Assembly: GCA_017643215.1 (NCBI GenBank)
Contig: JAEPNV010000003.1
Coordinates: forward strand, 186,001-250,000
From: Roseibium sp.
GTDB taxonomy: Bacteria > Pseudomonadota > Alphaproteobacteria > Rhizobiales > Stappiaceae
Reading direction: 5' to 3'
Length of the DNA stretch: 64,000 nucleotides
The position numbers and the translations under genes were made by a program. How positions within the stretch are numbered: position 1 is the first letter of the stretch; every line of letters starts with the position of its first letter. A model generated the notes under the pieces. It was given only the letters and a program-made list of their open reading frames with translations, did no database searches and was not told the DNA's origin. Positions 1-7,616 of the stretch are shown one piece after another.

Positions 1-1
1 T

Positions 2-316
2 GTGCCGATGCTGTTTGTCGGTTCTCCGGCCCTCTTGATGATGGGCGCCGGGCCGTTTGACAGCCTTCTGGCGATGGCGACGGCGACCGCCGGGATCTGC
101 CTTGTGACCGCCGGGGTTGTCGGATGGTTCCGTGTTCTCTTGACGCCGGTCACCCGCATCCTGTGCGTGGCCGTCGGGCTCGCGCTGTTCGTGCCGCATT
201 CCATGATCGAATTCGGCCCGGCGCTCAACATCGCCGGCGCGATCGGCGGGGCGCTGATCTGGGTTTTTGCGGCCCGTCTGGGCACGGCCGCGGCACCGGC
301 AGCGAAACGGATCTAA
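2..316 (+). CDS. TRAP-type transporter fused permease, C-terminal fragment (partial at window edge)
   Basis: The reading frame is open at the left edge, so only the last 104 residues are seen. They form about three or four hydrophobic segments separated by short polar turns and end in an Ala-rich tail, which fits the end of the large fused (12-TM plus 4-TM) permeases of TRAP transporters for organic acids. The solute-binding protein would be expected further left, outside the window. The gene converges on the GntR regulator with a 25-bp gap and most likely belongs to the same uptake and catabolism unit as the genes at 1.3-4.4 kb. The family call rests on hydrophobic pattern and context, so another multi-span permease is possible. 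Confidence 0.55.
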   Translation: MPMLFVGSPALLMMGAGPFDSLLAMATATAGICLVTAGVVGWFRVLLTPVTRILCVAVGLALFVPHSMIEFGPALNIAGAIGGALIWVFAARLGTAAAPAAKRI

Positions 317-341
317 AACCGCCACAGTCAGGACCGGCGGC

Positions 342-1103
342 TTAGGCGCCGCGCAGGCGTTCAATCCGCATGGTGTAGGTGAGTTGGTCCGCCGGGTGCC
401 AATTGAACGAGGCAATCAGAACACCGCCAGCCGTGCGGTAGCGGCGCAAAAGCTGCAATGCCCACGACCCGTTCGCAAGACCAAGCGTGCGGCTGATCTC
501 CGCCGGCATGGCGACGGCACGGATCTCCTGCACCACCTCATCGATCGGCCCGTCCGCGTGGCGCTCAAGAAGGCTGAAGAATGGCCCCTCGTGGTCTTCC
601 AGCGCCGCGACCGCGTCGGCGTAACGCGCTGGAATATAGCTTTGCACGTGGCAGATCGCCCGGCCGCCCGGCTGGGTCCAACGCACGCCCGTGACCTTGA
701 ACCACTCCTCGCCCGCCTGACCGCCGACGCGTCCGGCAAGTTCGGCATCGAGCACGACCTTCGACGTTTCGTGAAAGACAAACCAGGTTTCCACCGCGAT
801 CTGGAACAGTTCTTCAAGCGAGTCAAAGGACTGGACGTATTCGGTCTTGGGATCGGTGGACACGACCCGGGTTCCCATGCCCTGCTTCCGGGTGATGTAC
901 CCGCGGTCGGTCAGGTGCCGGAGCGCCTCGCGCACCGTGAACCGGCTGGTTTCGAATTCCGATGCCAGTTCGATCTCTGTCGGCATGAGCGAGCCCAGAG
1001 GGTAGGCGCCGGCGGCCAGCCGTTCTTCCAAAACGCGTTGGATGCGCTGATAGCGCGGTGCGGCGGCTGTCGGGTCGTCGGATATGGACTTGGAGGGGGG
1101 CAT
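342..1103 (-). CDS. GntR family transcriptional regulator, HutC/UTRA subfamily
   Basis: A 253-residue regulator with an N-terminal GntR winged helix-turn-helix (about residues 20-90, with the run YPLGSLMPTEIELASEF and RFTVREALRHL) and a C-terminal UTRA ligand-binding domain (about 110-250, ending near ALQLLRRYRTAGGVLIAS). HutC-type proteins usually repress catabolic operons and release DNA on binding a pathway metabolite. I chose the ATG giving MPPSKSISDD. Longer in-frame starts at 1151 and 1199 exist, but the one at 1151 would overlap the putative operator. The gene is divergent from the maleate-isomerase cassette and probably controls it together with the TRAP transporter. Confidence 0.85.
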   Translation of the reverse strand: MPPSKSISDDPTAAAPRYQRIQRVLEERLAAGAYPLGSLMPTEIELASEFETSRFTVREALRHLTDRGYITRKQGMGTRVVSTDPKTEYVQSFDSLEELFQIAVETWFVFHETSKVVLDAELAGRVGGQAGEEWFKVTGVRWTQPGGRAICHVQSYIPARYADAVAALEDHEGPFFSLLERHADGPIDEVVQEIRAVAMPAEISRTLGLANGSWALQLLRRYRTAGGVLIASFNWHPADQLTYTMRIERLRGA

Positions 1104-1149
1104 GGCAATCCAGCGCGGTTCTTTTTCCTGTGTGCTGTGGTCAATCCAC

Positions 1150-1241
1150 ATTTGTCCAATCAAATATACACGGAAAATGTAAAAATTGATCCCGGCCAAG
1201 GCCCAAATGGCCGATGGCTTGGATTATACATATGGACAAAT
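1150..1241. promoter_or_regulatory. putative GntR operator pair (9-bp inverted repeats)
   Basis: ATTTGTCCA at 1150-1158 is repeated exactly in inverted orientation as TGGACAAAT at 1233-1241, 74 bp apart, in the divergent region between the GntR gene and the maleate-isomerase-like gene. One copy lies just upstream of each gene. The stretch is also more AT-rich than the flanking coding DNA. Binding of the local GntR protein is inferred from position only. Confidence 0.45.
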
Positions 1242-1295
1242 ATCGAGCCAAGGATCATAATAGTCGAACAAATTTAGACATCAGATCAGACGGTT

Positions 1296-2045
1296 TTGGC
1301 CTTGCGGCATCAGTCGACATATGGATGGCGGGCGAAGTTGGGGCTGATCGTGCCGCCGACCAACACGGTCAATGAAAGCGAATGGCGGCTGGCCATGCCC
1401 GATGGCGTGTCCTTTCATACCCACCGCATGGCGCTGCACAGCGACATCGGCACCAAGAGCGGGCGCGAACGGCTCGACCGCGACCTGGATCTTGCCTTTG
1501 ACATGCTCAAGCCGGCCGCGCCCGATGTGATCGCCTATGCCTGCACGGCCGGGTCGATGGTCAACCCTGTCGGCGCCCTCCCCGATGCGCTTCGCGCGCG
1601 CCACGGGATCGAAGCCGTAACGACGTCGGCGGCGGTCATTGCCGCGTTAAAAGCGCTCGGTGCGGTGAAACTGTCCGTTGCAACACCCTACGGACAGGCG
1701 CTCAACCGGCACGAAATGACCTTTCTGGAGGCCAATGGATTTCGCATCCAGCGGATCGCCGGACTGGGGATCGGCGAAAGCGGACCATCGGAATATCCGC
1801 GCATTGCCCGCACCACGCTTGAAGATGTGCGGGCCCATGCCATAGCGACATTCGTGCCGGGCAGCGACGCACTGGTGCTTTTGTGCACCGATTTCCCGAC
1901 GCAGGCGCTGATCACCGACCTGGAGGCGCACCTCGGCGTAGCGGTCGTCACCTCCAATCAGGCGACGCTCTGGGCCTGCCTGCGCGCGGCCGGCATTACC
2001 GACGCCCCAAGAGACCATGGCCGCTTGGCCGAAATTCAGGCTTGA
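1296..2045 (+). CDS. maleate cis-trans isomerase / Asp-Glu racemase superfamily protein
   Basis: A 249-residue protein of the Asp/Glu racemase superfamily, closest in pattern to maleate cis-trans isomerases and arylmalonate decarboxylases. The N-terminal motif PPTNTVNESE and two cysteines in the expected places, Cys83 in YACTAGS and Cys197 in LLCTDFPTQ, support a two-cysteine active site. Such enzymes convert maleate to fumarate without cofactor. A TAG stop at 1275 leaves TTG at 1296 as the only usable upstream start, and the conserved core begins only 11 residues later, so a TTG start is likely. It opens the catabolic cassette. The exact substrate could be a substituted maleate. Confidence 0.75.
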   Translation: MALRHQSTYGWRAKLGLIVPPTNTVNESEWRLAMPDGVSFHTHRMALHSDIGTKSGRERLDRDLDLAFDMLKPAAPDVIAYACTAGSMVNPVGALPDALRARHGIEAVTTSAAVIAALKALGAVKLSVATPYGQALNRHEMTFLEANGFRIQRIAGLGIGESGPSEYPRIARTTLEDVRAHAIATFVPGSDALVLLCTDFPTQALITDLEAHLGVAVVTSNQATLWACLRAAGITDAPRDHGRLAEIQA

Positions 2046-2089
2046 ATTCAACCTCGGCCAACGCCGAGCCAGAACAAAAAGAGAGATTG

Positions 2090-2947
2090 ATGGCAGATCC
2101 GGCACTGAAAGCGGCTTTGAACAAGGGTGAATTCATCCTGGCACCCGGCGTGTTTGACCTGATTTCGGCAAAGATCGCCGATGGCATGGATTTCAAGGCG
2201 CTCTACATCACCGGTTATGGCACGGTCGCATCCTATCTCGGGCTGCCCGACGCGGGGATCGCCACCTACCGCGACATGCTGGAGAGGATCGAACAGATCG
2301 TCAAAATGACCCAGCTCCCGGTGATCGCCGACGCCGACACCGGCTATGGCGGTCTGCTGAATGTCCAGCACACCGTTCTCGGCTACGAGGACGCTGGTGT
2401 CAGCGCCATGCAGATGGAAGACCAGGAGTTTCCCAAGCGCTGCGGCCATACGCCGGGCCGGCGCGTGATTGCGCTGGAGGACATGCTGCGCAAGATCGAA
2501 GTGGCTGCCGACAGCCGCCGAAGCGATGACTTTCTGATCATCGCACGCACCGACTCGCGCACGTCGCTCGGCATCGACGAGGCCATCCGGCGCGGCAAGG
2601 CGTTCCGCAAGGCCGGCGCCGATGTGGTGTTCATCGAGGCCCCGGAATCGATCGACGAGATGAACAAGGTGCGCGACGAGATTGATGGCCCGCTGTTCGC
2701 CAACATGGTCAATGGCGGCAGCACGCCGCTTTTGTCCGCCGACGAACTGTCCTCCATGGGGTATCAGATCGGCATCCACCCGGCCCTGGGCTTCCTGGCC
2801 GCCGCCGCGGCCCTCGAAAAGGCCTATGGCGACCTTCTGGAAAACGGCAAGACCAGTGAGCAAGTGGAGCTTTTCCCGTTTGAGGCGTTCAACAAGTTGA
2901 TCGGCTTTGAAGATGTTTGGGCGTTTGAGAAAAAATATGTGAGCTGA
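2090..2947 (+). CDS. isocitrate lyase / PEP mutase superfamily protein (oxaloacetate decarboxylase or methylisocitrate-lyase-like)
   Basis: A 285-residue alpha/beta-barrel enzyme of the isocitrate lyase/phosphoenolpyruvate mutase superfamily. Visible hallmarks are the metal-binding run ADADTGYGG (about residues 80-88) and the KRCGH loop with Cys118, the lyase-type catalytic cysteine. Members cleave C-C bonds in 2-methylisocitrate, 2,3-dimethylmalate or oxaloacetate, or rearrange C-P bonds. The Cys loop argues for a lyase. The start at MADPALK has an AGAGAG ribosome-binding site and gives normal family length. It lies 44 bp after the maleate-isomerase-like gene, so a substrate derived from a malate-like acid is plausible. 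Confidence 0.8.
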   Translation: MADPALKAALNKGEFILAPGVFDLISAKIADGMDFKALYITGYGTVASYLGLPDAGIATYRDMLERIEQIVKMTQLPVIADADTGYGGLLNVQHTVLGYEDAGVSAMQMEDQEFPKRCGHTPGRRVIALEDMLRKIEVAADSRRSDDFLIIARTDSRTSLGIDEAIRRGKAFRKAGADVVFIEAPESIDEMNKVRDEIDGPLFANMVNGGSTPLLSADELSSMGYQIGIHPALGFLAAAAALEKAYGDLLENGKTSEQVELFPFEAFNKLIGFEDVWAFEKKYVS

Positions 2948-3001
2948 GCGCGCCTCGCCCGGCCCGGCGTATCGTTCTGTCTGAAAAAACGGGGAGCTTT
3001 G

Positions 3002-3661
3002 ATGAGCGAAAGCGCACAGGAAAACTACGCCAGCGTCTATGACAACAAGGCCGGATTTGGCACGTCCCCGGCTTTGGTGATGGTCGATTTCGCCCACGCC
3101 TATTTCGATCCCGATTGCCCCCTCTATGCCGGGGTCGACGATGCGCTTTCCAGCGCCCTCCGGATCCGCGACAAGGCCAGGGCCGCCGGTGTGCCGGTCA
3201 TCCTGACCCGGGTTCTTTATCAGGAAGGCGGACGCGACGGCGGCCGGTTTTTTGAAAAAGCCAAGCCGCTCGAAGCCTTTGTTGAGGGCCGGCGGACGGC
3301 CGATTTTGCCGACGGCTTGGTTCCCGAGGCGGACGAACTGATCATCACCAAGCAGTACCCGAGCGCTTTTTTCGGCACGTCTTTGGCGTCGACACTGCAC
3401 GCGCGCGGGATCGACAACGTCATTTTGACCGGCCTGACGACCAGCGGATGCGTGCGCGCAACCTGTGTCGATGCCATGTCGCACGGCTTTATCACCACGG
3501 TCGTGGCCGAGGCCTGTGGCGACCGGCATTCGGGACCGCATGAGGCCAATCTCTTCGACATGAACGCGAAATACGCGGATGTCGTGTCCGAGGCCCAGAT
3601 CCTGGCCTATTTCGAAAGCCTGGCCGGCGAGCGTATGCGGGCGGGAAAGACCGGCGCATGA
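3002..3661 (+). CDS. isochorismatase-fold cysteine hydrolase (maleamate / N-carbamoylsarcosine amidase-like)
   Basis: A 219-residue isochorismatase-family hydrolase. The catalytic triad is visible: Asp29 in MVDFAHAY, Lys117 in ITKQYP and Cys150 in TGLTTSGCVRATC. The length and the TSGCVR motif match the amidase branch (N-carbamoylsarcosine amidase, maleamate amidase) better than true isochorismatases. Next to a maleate-isomerase-like gene this suggests removal of ammonia from a maleamate-like intermediate, as NicF does before NicE in aerobic nicotinate degradation. That assignment is inference. ATG at 3002 follows a GGGGAG ribosome-binding site. Its TGA overlaps the next ATG (ATGA), indicating translational coupling. 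Confidence 0.8.
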   Translation: MSESAQENYASVYDNKAGFGTSPALVMVDFAHAYFDPDCPLYAGVDDALSSALRIRDKARAAGVPVILTRVLYQEGGRDGGRFFEKAKPLEAFVEGRRTADFADGLVPEADELIITKQYPSAFFGTSLASTLHARGIDNVILTGLTTSGCVRATCVDAMSHGFITTVVAEACGDRHSGPHEANLFDMNAKYADVVSEAQILAYFESLAGERMRAGKTGA

Positions 3662-4395
3662 GCGCACCGCGCCGCATTGCCGTCATCGGCGCGGCGGGCG
3701 GGATCGGCCGTGTGCTTGTCGCCGCGCTCGCCGGTGCCGGTCACGATGTCGTCGCGCTCGACCTTCCGGCATCGCTCACCCGTCATCCAATGAGCGTGCC
3801 GGCGATCCCGATTGATGTCACCTCACCTGCCGCAATCGACGACGCGGTGGCCGCGCTCAAACAACCAGAGGGCGGGCTGGATGGCCTCGTCAATCTCGCC
3901 GGATACACTCTCGGTGTAACGCCGCTTGCCGAAACCGGACTGGACGCTTTCGATGACACTGTGAACGGCAATCTGCGCGGTGTTTTTTTGACGACCAAGG
4001 CGTTTTTGCCGCTGATGTCGGAGGGCGGATCGGTCGTCCTGGTGTCCTCCGGTTTGGCCCAGTTCATCCGGCCGGGCCATGGCGCCTACGCGGCCGCAAA
4101 GGCCGGCGTCATCGCTCTTGCCAAGACCTTTGCGCTTGAAACCGCGCCAAGACTGCGGGTGAATGCGGTTGCGCCCGGTCCCGTTCAGACCGCGTTCTTA
4201 ACCGGCGGCACAGGCCGTTCGAACGAAGACGGCGACAGCCTGGTCCCGGTCGAACAGATGGCCGCGGCCATTCCCATGGGCCGGATCGCCCAGCCGGAGG
4301 ACGTCACCGGACCGATCGAATTCCTGCTTGGGCCGCAAAGCAGCTTCATGACCGGTCAGGTCCTATGGATCAATGGCGGAGCATATATGCCTTAG
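3658..4395 (+). CDS. SDR family NAD(P)-dependent oxidoreductase
   Basis: A 245-residue classical short-chain dehydrogenase. The nucleotide-binding motif GAAGGIG is at residues 11-17, the NAG-like motif reads NLAG, the catalytic Ser lies at about 130-131 (VLVSSG), and the Tyr/Lys pair is Tyr144 and Lys148 in YAAAK. The C-terminal FMTGQVLWINGG is typical. The gene overlaps the amidase stop by four bases and closes the cassette, so it probably oxidises or reduces a hydroxy or keto acid of the same pathway. The substrate cannot be read from sequence. Confidence 0.85.
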   Translation: MSAPRRIAVIGAAGGIGRVLVAALAGAGHDVVALDLPASLTRHPMSVPAIPIDVTSPAAIDDAVAALKQPEGGLDGLVNLAGYTLGVTPLAETGLDAFDDTVNGNLRGVFLTTKAFLPLMSEGGSVVLVSSGLAQFIRPGHGAYAAAKAGVIALAKTFALETAPRLRVNAVAPGPVQTAFLTGGTGRSNEDGDSLVPVEQMAAAIPMGRIAQPEDVTGPIEFLLGPQSSFMTGQVLWINGGAYMP

Positions 4396-4631
4396 GCACC
4401 GCCGCTGTCCTCCTGGCGAATATGCCTTCGGGCGACCGGGACCCGGCACCGACGGCGGTCCACATCAGCTTCCGCACCCTCGGCGATTGCTGCGCGCCAG
4501 TTCAAAGCATACAGATTTTTGACAGGGGCTGATTGCTCTGCGCCGAGGGCTTATCTAAATTTTCACGCCAATAACGCATTTTACTGATTCTTGTCATGCT
4601 GTAGTCGAATCGCCCTCGCTTGGAGGAAGTA

Positions 4632-4757
4632 ATGAACCGGCGTCAATTTGGGTTGGGTGTGCTCCTTGGAACCTTCGCGTTAAAGATCCCGTTCGTTGGC
4701 GCGCTGATCAAAACGCGGATCAAGAGCGGCTGGGTGCTAAAGGACGGGGACGTCTGA
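4632..4757 (+). CDS. 41-residue twin-arginine-like peptide coupled to GMC oxidoreductase
   Basis: A short open frame starting MNRRQFGLGVLLGTF and ending in GDV. It has a strong GGAGG ribosome-binding site (4622-4626) eight bases before its ATG, and its TGA overlaps the ATG of the GMC oxidoreductase (TGATG), so it is very likely translated and coupled. The RRQF pair followed by a hydrophobic stretch resembles a Tat export signal, and the remainder is short and basic. Gluconate and fructose dehydrogenases, relatives of the downstream enzyme, use a separate small subunit with a Tat signal to carry the large subunit out. This could be a minimal version of it or a truncated remnant. Confidence 0.6.
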   Translation: MNRRQFGLGVLLGTFALKIPFVGALIKTRIKSGWVLKDGDV

Positions 4758-6169
4758 TGCTGTTCGACCTCAATCAGCTCAGCGAAGCCCCGCGAACGGC
4801 CTACGATGTATGTGTGGTTGGGGCCGGGGCCGCGGGGATCGTGCTGGCCCTCAAGCTGGCCGGGCGCGGCAAGAAAGTGGCGCTGTGCGAGGCCGGCGGG
4901 ATGGAATTCACCGCCGAATCCCAGGAATGCTACAATGGCGAGGTCATCGGTGATCCCTATTTCGACCTGGACATCACCCGGCTGCGCTATTTCGGTGGCT
5001 CGACAAACCATTGGGGCGGCTGGTCGCGGCCGTTTGAACCGATCGACTTCGACCGCGGCTATCTGGGCGACCAGTATGTCTGGCCGATATCGCTCGATGA
5101 ACTCACCAAATACCTTAAGGAAGCGTCAAGCATCATCGACACGGACGATGCCTATGACGACGTACTTGTCAACGACACACACGGCGTCATCCGGTTCGAG
5201 ATCAAGACCCCGGAACCGGTCCGGTTCGGTAAAAAATACCAAGCGGAGCTTGAGAATTCGGCCGATGTCGACGTGTTCCTCAACGCGAACCTGACCGACA
5301 TTGCCGGAACCGGATCACGGGTGACCTCGGCAACCTTTGCCAGCTACCAGGACCGCGCTTTTGAGATCTCCGCAAACACGTTCGTCTTTGCGATGGGCGG
5401 CATCGAGAATTCCCGGCAGCTTTTGTGGCTCCGGGAAAAGCACGGCACACAATTCATGGACAATGATCTGCCGATCGGGCGGTACTGGATGGAACATCCG
5501 CACTTTACCCTCGGCGAAGCCCTGGTATCCAATCCGATATCGACCGGTCAGTTCTTCGCGTTGACCGGAGCCCGTCAGCGCGAACTCAACACCCTGAATT
5601 GCGGGTTGCGTGTCGAGGAGCAAAGCGGCGGCGCGACCAAGCGGCTCGTCAAGGACCTGATGTGTGTAGCCCCGACCGTCGGACGCTGGGCGATGGAACT
5701 CGCGGGACGCAATCTTATCTGCGGTGCGCGGTTTCGCGCCGCCTGGGAACAAGCCCCGACTTTTGACAACAGGGTTGGCCTGTCGGCGACCAAAAAGGAC
5801 CGGTTCGGTGTTCCCCAGTCGGAATTGCACTGGACCATATCGGAAGTCGATCGAAACACCGCGCGCACCGCTTCGGACGTCTTCAATCAGTGGCTTCTGG
5901 ACGACGACCTGGGCCGGATTCGCCTGGATGAGTGGGTCTATGGAGAGGGCGAATTTCCAACTCATGACGAGATTGCCGGACATCATCATATGGGCGGGAC
6001 CCGCATGTCGGCGTCAAAACGCTATGGTGTTGTCGACGCCAACTGCAAGGTGTTCGGCTCGGACAATCTCTATGTCGCCGGGTCGTCGGTTTTTGTCACC
6101 GGCGGCCACAACAACCCGACCCTGCCACTGCTTCAACTGACGCTGCGCCTCGCCGATCACCTGAGCTAA
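4757..6169 (+). CDS. GMC family FAD-dependent oxidoreductase
   Basis: A 470-residue flavoprotein of the glucose-methanol-choline family. The N-terminal FAD-binding motif is GAGAAG at residues 22-27. A conserved GGSTNHWGG substrate/FAD loop lies near residue 80. The C-terminal catalytic region reads GHHHMGGTRM and later NNPT, the usual His...Asn pair. It resembles the large subunits of gluconate, fructose and glucoside-3-dehydrogenases more than choline dehydrogenase. It has no signal peptide of its own, which makes the coupled twin-arginine-like peptide upstream notable. The substrate is probably a sugar or polyol, but this is inference. Confidence 0.85.
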   Translation: MLFDLNQLSEAPRTAYDVCVVGAGAAGIVLALKLAGRGKKVALCEAGGMEFTAESQECYNGEVIGDPYFDLDITRLRYFGGSTNHWGGWSRPFEPIDFDRGYLGDQYVWPISLDELTKYLKEASSIIDTDDAYDDVLVNDTHGVIRFEIKTPEPVRFGKKYQAELENSADVDVFLNANLTDIAGTGSRVTSATFASYQDRAFEISANTFVFAMGGIENSRQLLWLREKHGTQFMDNDLPIGRYWMEHPHFTLGEALVSNPISTGQFFALTGARQRELNTLNCGLRVEEQSGGATKRLVKDLMCVAPTVGRWAMELAGRNLICGARFRAAWEQAPTFDNRVGLSATKKDRFGVPQSELHWTISEVDRNTARTASDVFNQWLLDDDLGRIRLDEWVYGEGEFPTHDEIAGHHHMGGTRMSASKRYGVVDANCKVFGSDNLYVAGSSVFVTGGHNNPTLPLLQLTLRLADHLS

Positions 6170-6225
6170 CCGCTTCCGGTCGGGGCCACATCGTCATTTC
6201 CCCACTGGACAGCTGACGCCCCATT

Positions 6226-6264
6226 CTCTTGCGCCGGCCGGGGGAACACGCAAGAGTTTGTTTT
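6226..6264 (+). terminator. rho-independent terminator after GMC oxidoreductase
   Basis: CTCTTGCG at 6226-6233 pairs perfectly with CGCAAGAG at 6249-6256, with a 15-base GC-rich loop, and is followed by TTTGTTTT. It lies about 57 bases after the GMC stop codon and separates that unit from the P450 gene. Confidence 0.65.
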
Positions 6265-6278
6265 GCTTGCATGCAAGC
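6265..6278. promoter_or_regulatory. perfect 14-bp palindrome upstream of P450
   Basis: GCTTGCATGCAAGC is an uninterrupted palindrome 20 bases before the chosen P450 start codon. It is a candidate operator for a dimeric regulator. No cognate regulator gene is adjacent, and the site partly abuts the preceding terminator. Confidence 0.4.
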
Positions 6279-6297
6279 CGCGAACCGGGAACACTGG

Positions 6298-7542
6298 ATG
6301 GTGACCATGACGCTGTCCAACACCCCTGCCTTCGCGCCGCTGTCCGAAGCGTTCGCCCAAGATCCCTATCCCTACTACGCCGCCCTTCGGGCAACGCCCG
6401 GACTGACTTATTTTGAAGAGTTTGATGTCTGGCTCGCGGCCCGTTTCGCCGACGTCAACCAGATCGTGACGGATGCGAGGATGGTGCGGGCCATGGATCA
6501 TATCGCCAGCGAGGAGGAAATCGCGGCGCAAAAGCGGGCCGGCAATTGGCACGACATGCCCCACCATGCCCGGTTCGTGCAGTTCTCCTTGCTCGACCGC
6601 GACGGCGAGGTTCATGACCGCCTGCGCAAACAGGTCTTTAAACTGTTCACACCGGTCATGGTCGATACGTTGCGGGGTCAAATCCAAACCTATGTCGACG
6701 GTCTGATTGACGACCTGACGGATCGGACCGAGCTGGATTTCGTCGAGGACTTCGCCGCCCGGGTGCCGGGCCATGTCATCGGCCGCATCTTGGGCGTCCC
6801 GGACGCCGACTGTCCGCAGCTTCGGGTCTGGTCGGAGAACATTGTCCAGTTTTTCGACATCGACCGGTCTGACGCGCGCAAGGAACTGGCCGAACGCAAC
6901 ACAACAGAGTTCTACCTCTATCTGACGGACCTGAAGAACAAGCGGATGGCCACGCCGCAAAACGATCTGATGTCCGGCATGATCGCGGCGGAAAAAGCCG
7001 GACACATGTCGGCGGACGAGTTCATTTCAACCGCCATGTTGATCCTGATGGCCGGCCATGGATCGACGATCGATGTTTTGGGCAGCGGAATGCATACGCT
7101 GCTCCGGTATCCGGAGGAAATGGCCCGGTTGCGGGCGGACCCGTCGCTCTTCAAAACCGCGATCCCGGAAATGTTCCGGTTTGAATCGCCGCTGCCGTTT
7201 TTCCATCGCTACTGCACGGAAGACGTCGAGATCGCGGGCCAGACTTTCCCCCGCGCCACCAAGTTCGGTGTGCTGTATGGCGCGGCCAACCGGGATCCCG
7301 GGCAGTTTCCGGAGCCGGACCGGTTCGACGCCGGGCGGACGCCGAATTGGCACATCGCATTTGGGCGCGGCGCGCATTTTTGCCTCGGAAACCATCTGGC
7401 CCGTCTGAACATGGAGATCGTGTTCGCGTCGCTGCTCAGGCGGTTCGCCCATATTGACCTCGTTGACACAAATCCTGTCTACAAACGGGGCCTGTCGGTG
7501 CGCGGCCCGGCCTCACTCAAAATTGCGTGGCGCGCCGCATGA
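6298..7542 (+). CDS. cytochrome P450 with atypical I-helix
   Basis: A 414-residue soluble bacterial P450. The heme ligand is Cys362 in [12 protein letters not shown], the K-helix ExxR is present as EMFR, and the C-helix HDRLRK motif is normal. The I-helix reads AGHGST where most families have AG-x-(D/E)-T, so the usual acid is Gly255 and the following Thr is Ser256. That pair delivers protons during oxygen activation, so the chemistry may differ from a standard monooxygenase. No ferredoxin or reductase gene is adjacent. ATG at 6298 has GGGA upstream. A longer start at 6271 lies inside the palindrome and is less likely. Confidence 0.88.
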   Translation: MVTMTLSNTPAFAPLSEAFAQDPYPYYAALRATPGLTYFEEFDVWLAARFADVNQIVTDARMVRAMDHIASEEEIAAQKRAGNWHDMPHHARFVQFSLLDRDGEVHDRLRKQVFKLFTPVMVDTLRGQIQTYVDGLIDDLTDRTELDFVEDFAARVPGHVIGRILGVPDADCPQLRVWSENIVQFFDIDRSDARKELAERNTTEFYLYLTDLKNKRMATPQNDLMSGMIAAEKAGHMSADEFISTAMLILMAGHGSTIDVLGSGMHTLLRYPEEMARLRADPSLFKTAIPEMFRFESPLPFFHRYCTEDVEIAGQTFPRATKFGVLYGAANRDPGQFPEPDRFDAGRTPNWHIAFGRGAHFCLGNHLARLNMEIVFASLLRRFAHIDLVDTNPVYKRGLSVRGPASLKIAWRAA

Positions 7543-7616
7543 GGCGCCACAATCCTTTGGACTGGCCGTCCCTGCAACCCACCGCCGCCAATTCTTGCCA
7601 ATGGGAGACATCAGTC

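Noticed and set aside
267-1277. Plus-strand open frame of 336 codons over the GntR gene
   Set aside because: Antisense shadow of a clear GntR/UTRA protein, without domain or ribosome-binding site.
2048-3667. Long minus-strand open frame (539 codons) opposite the catabolic cassette
   Set aside because: It is antisense to three well-supported genes, has no recognisable domain and reflects GC-rich codon bias.
4517-4560. TTGACA upstream of the 41-residue peptide as a promoter
   Set aside because: No -10-like hexamer lies at 16-18 bp spacing.
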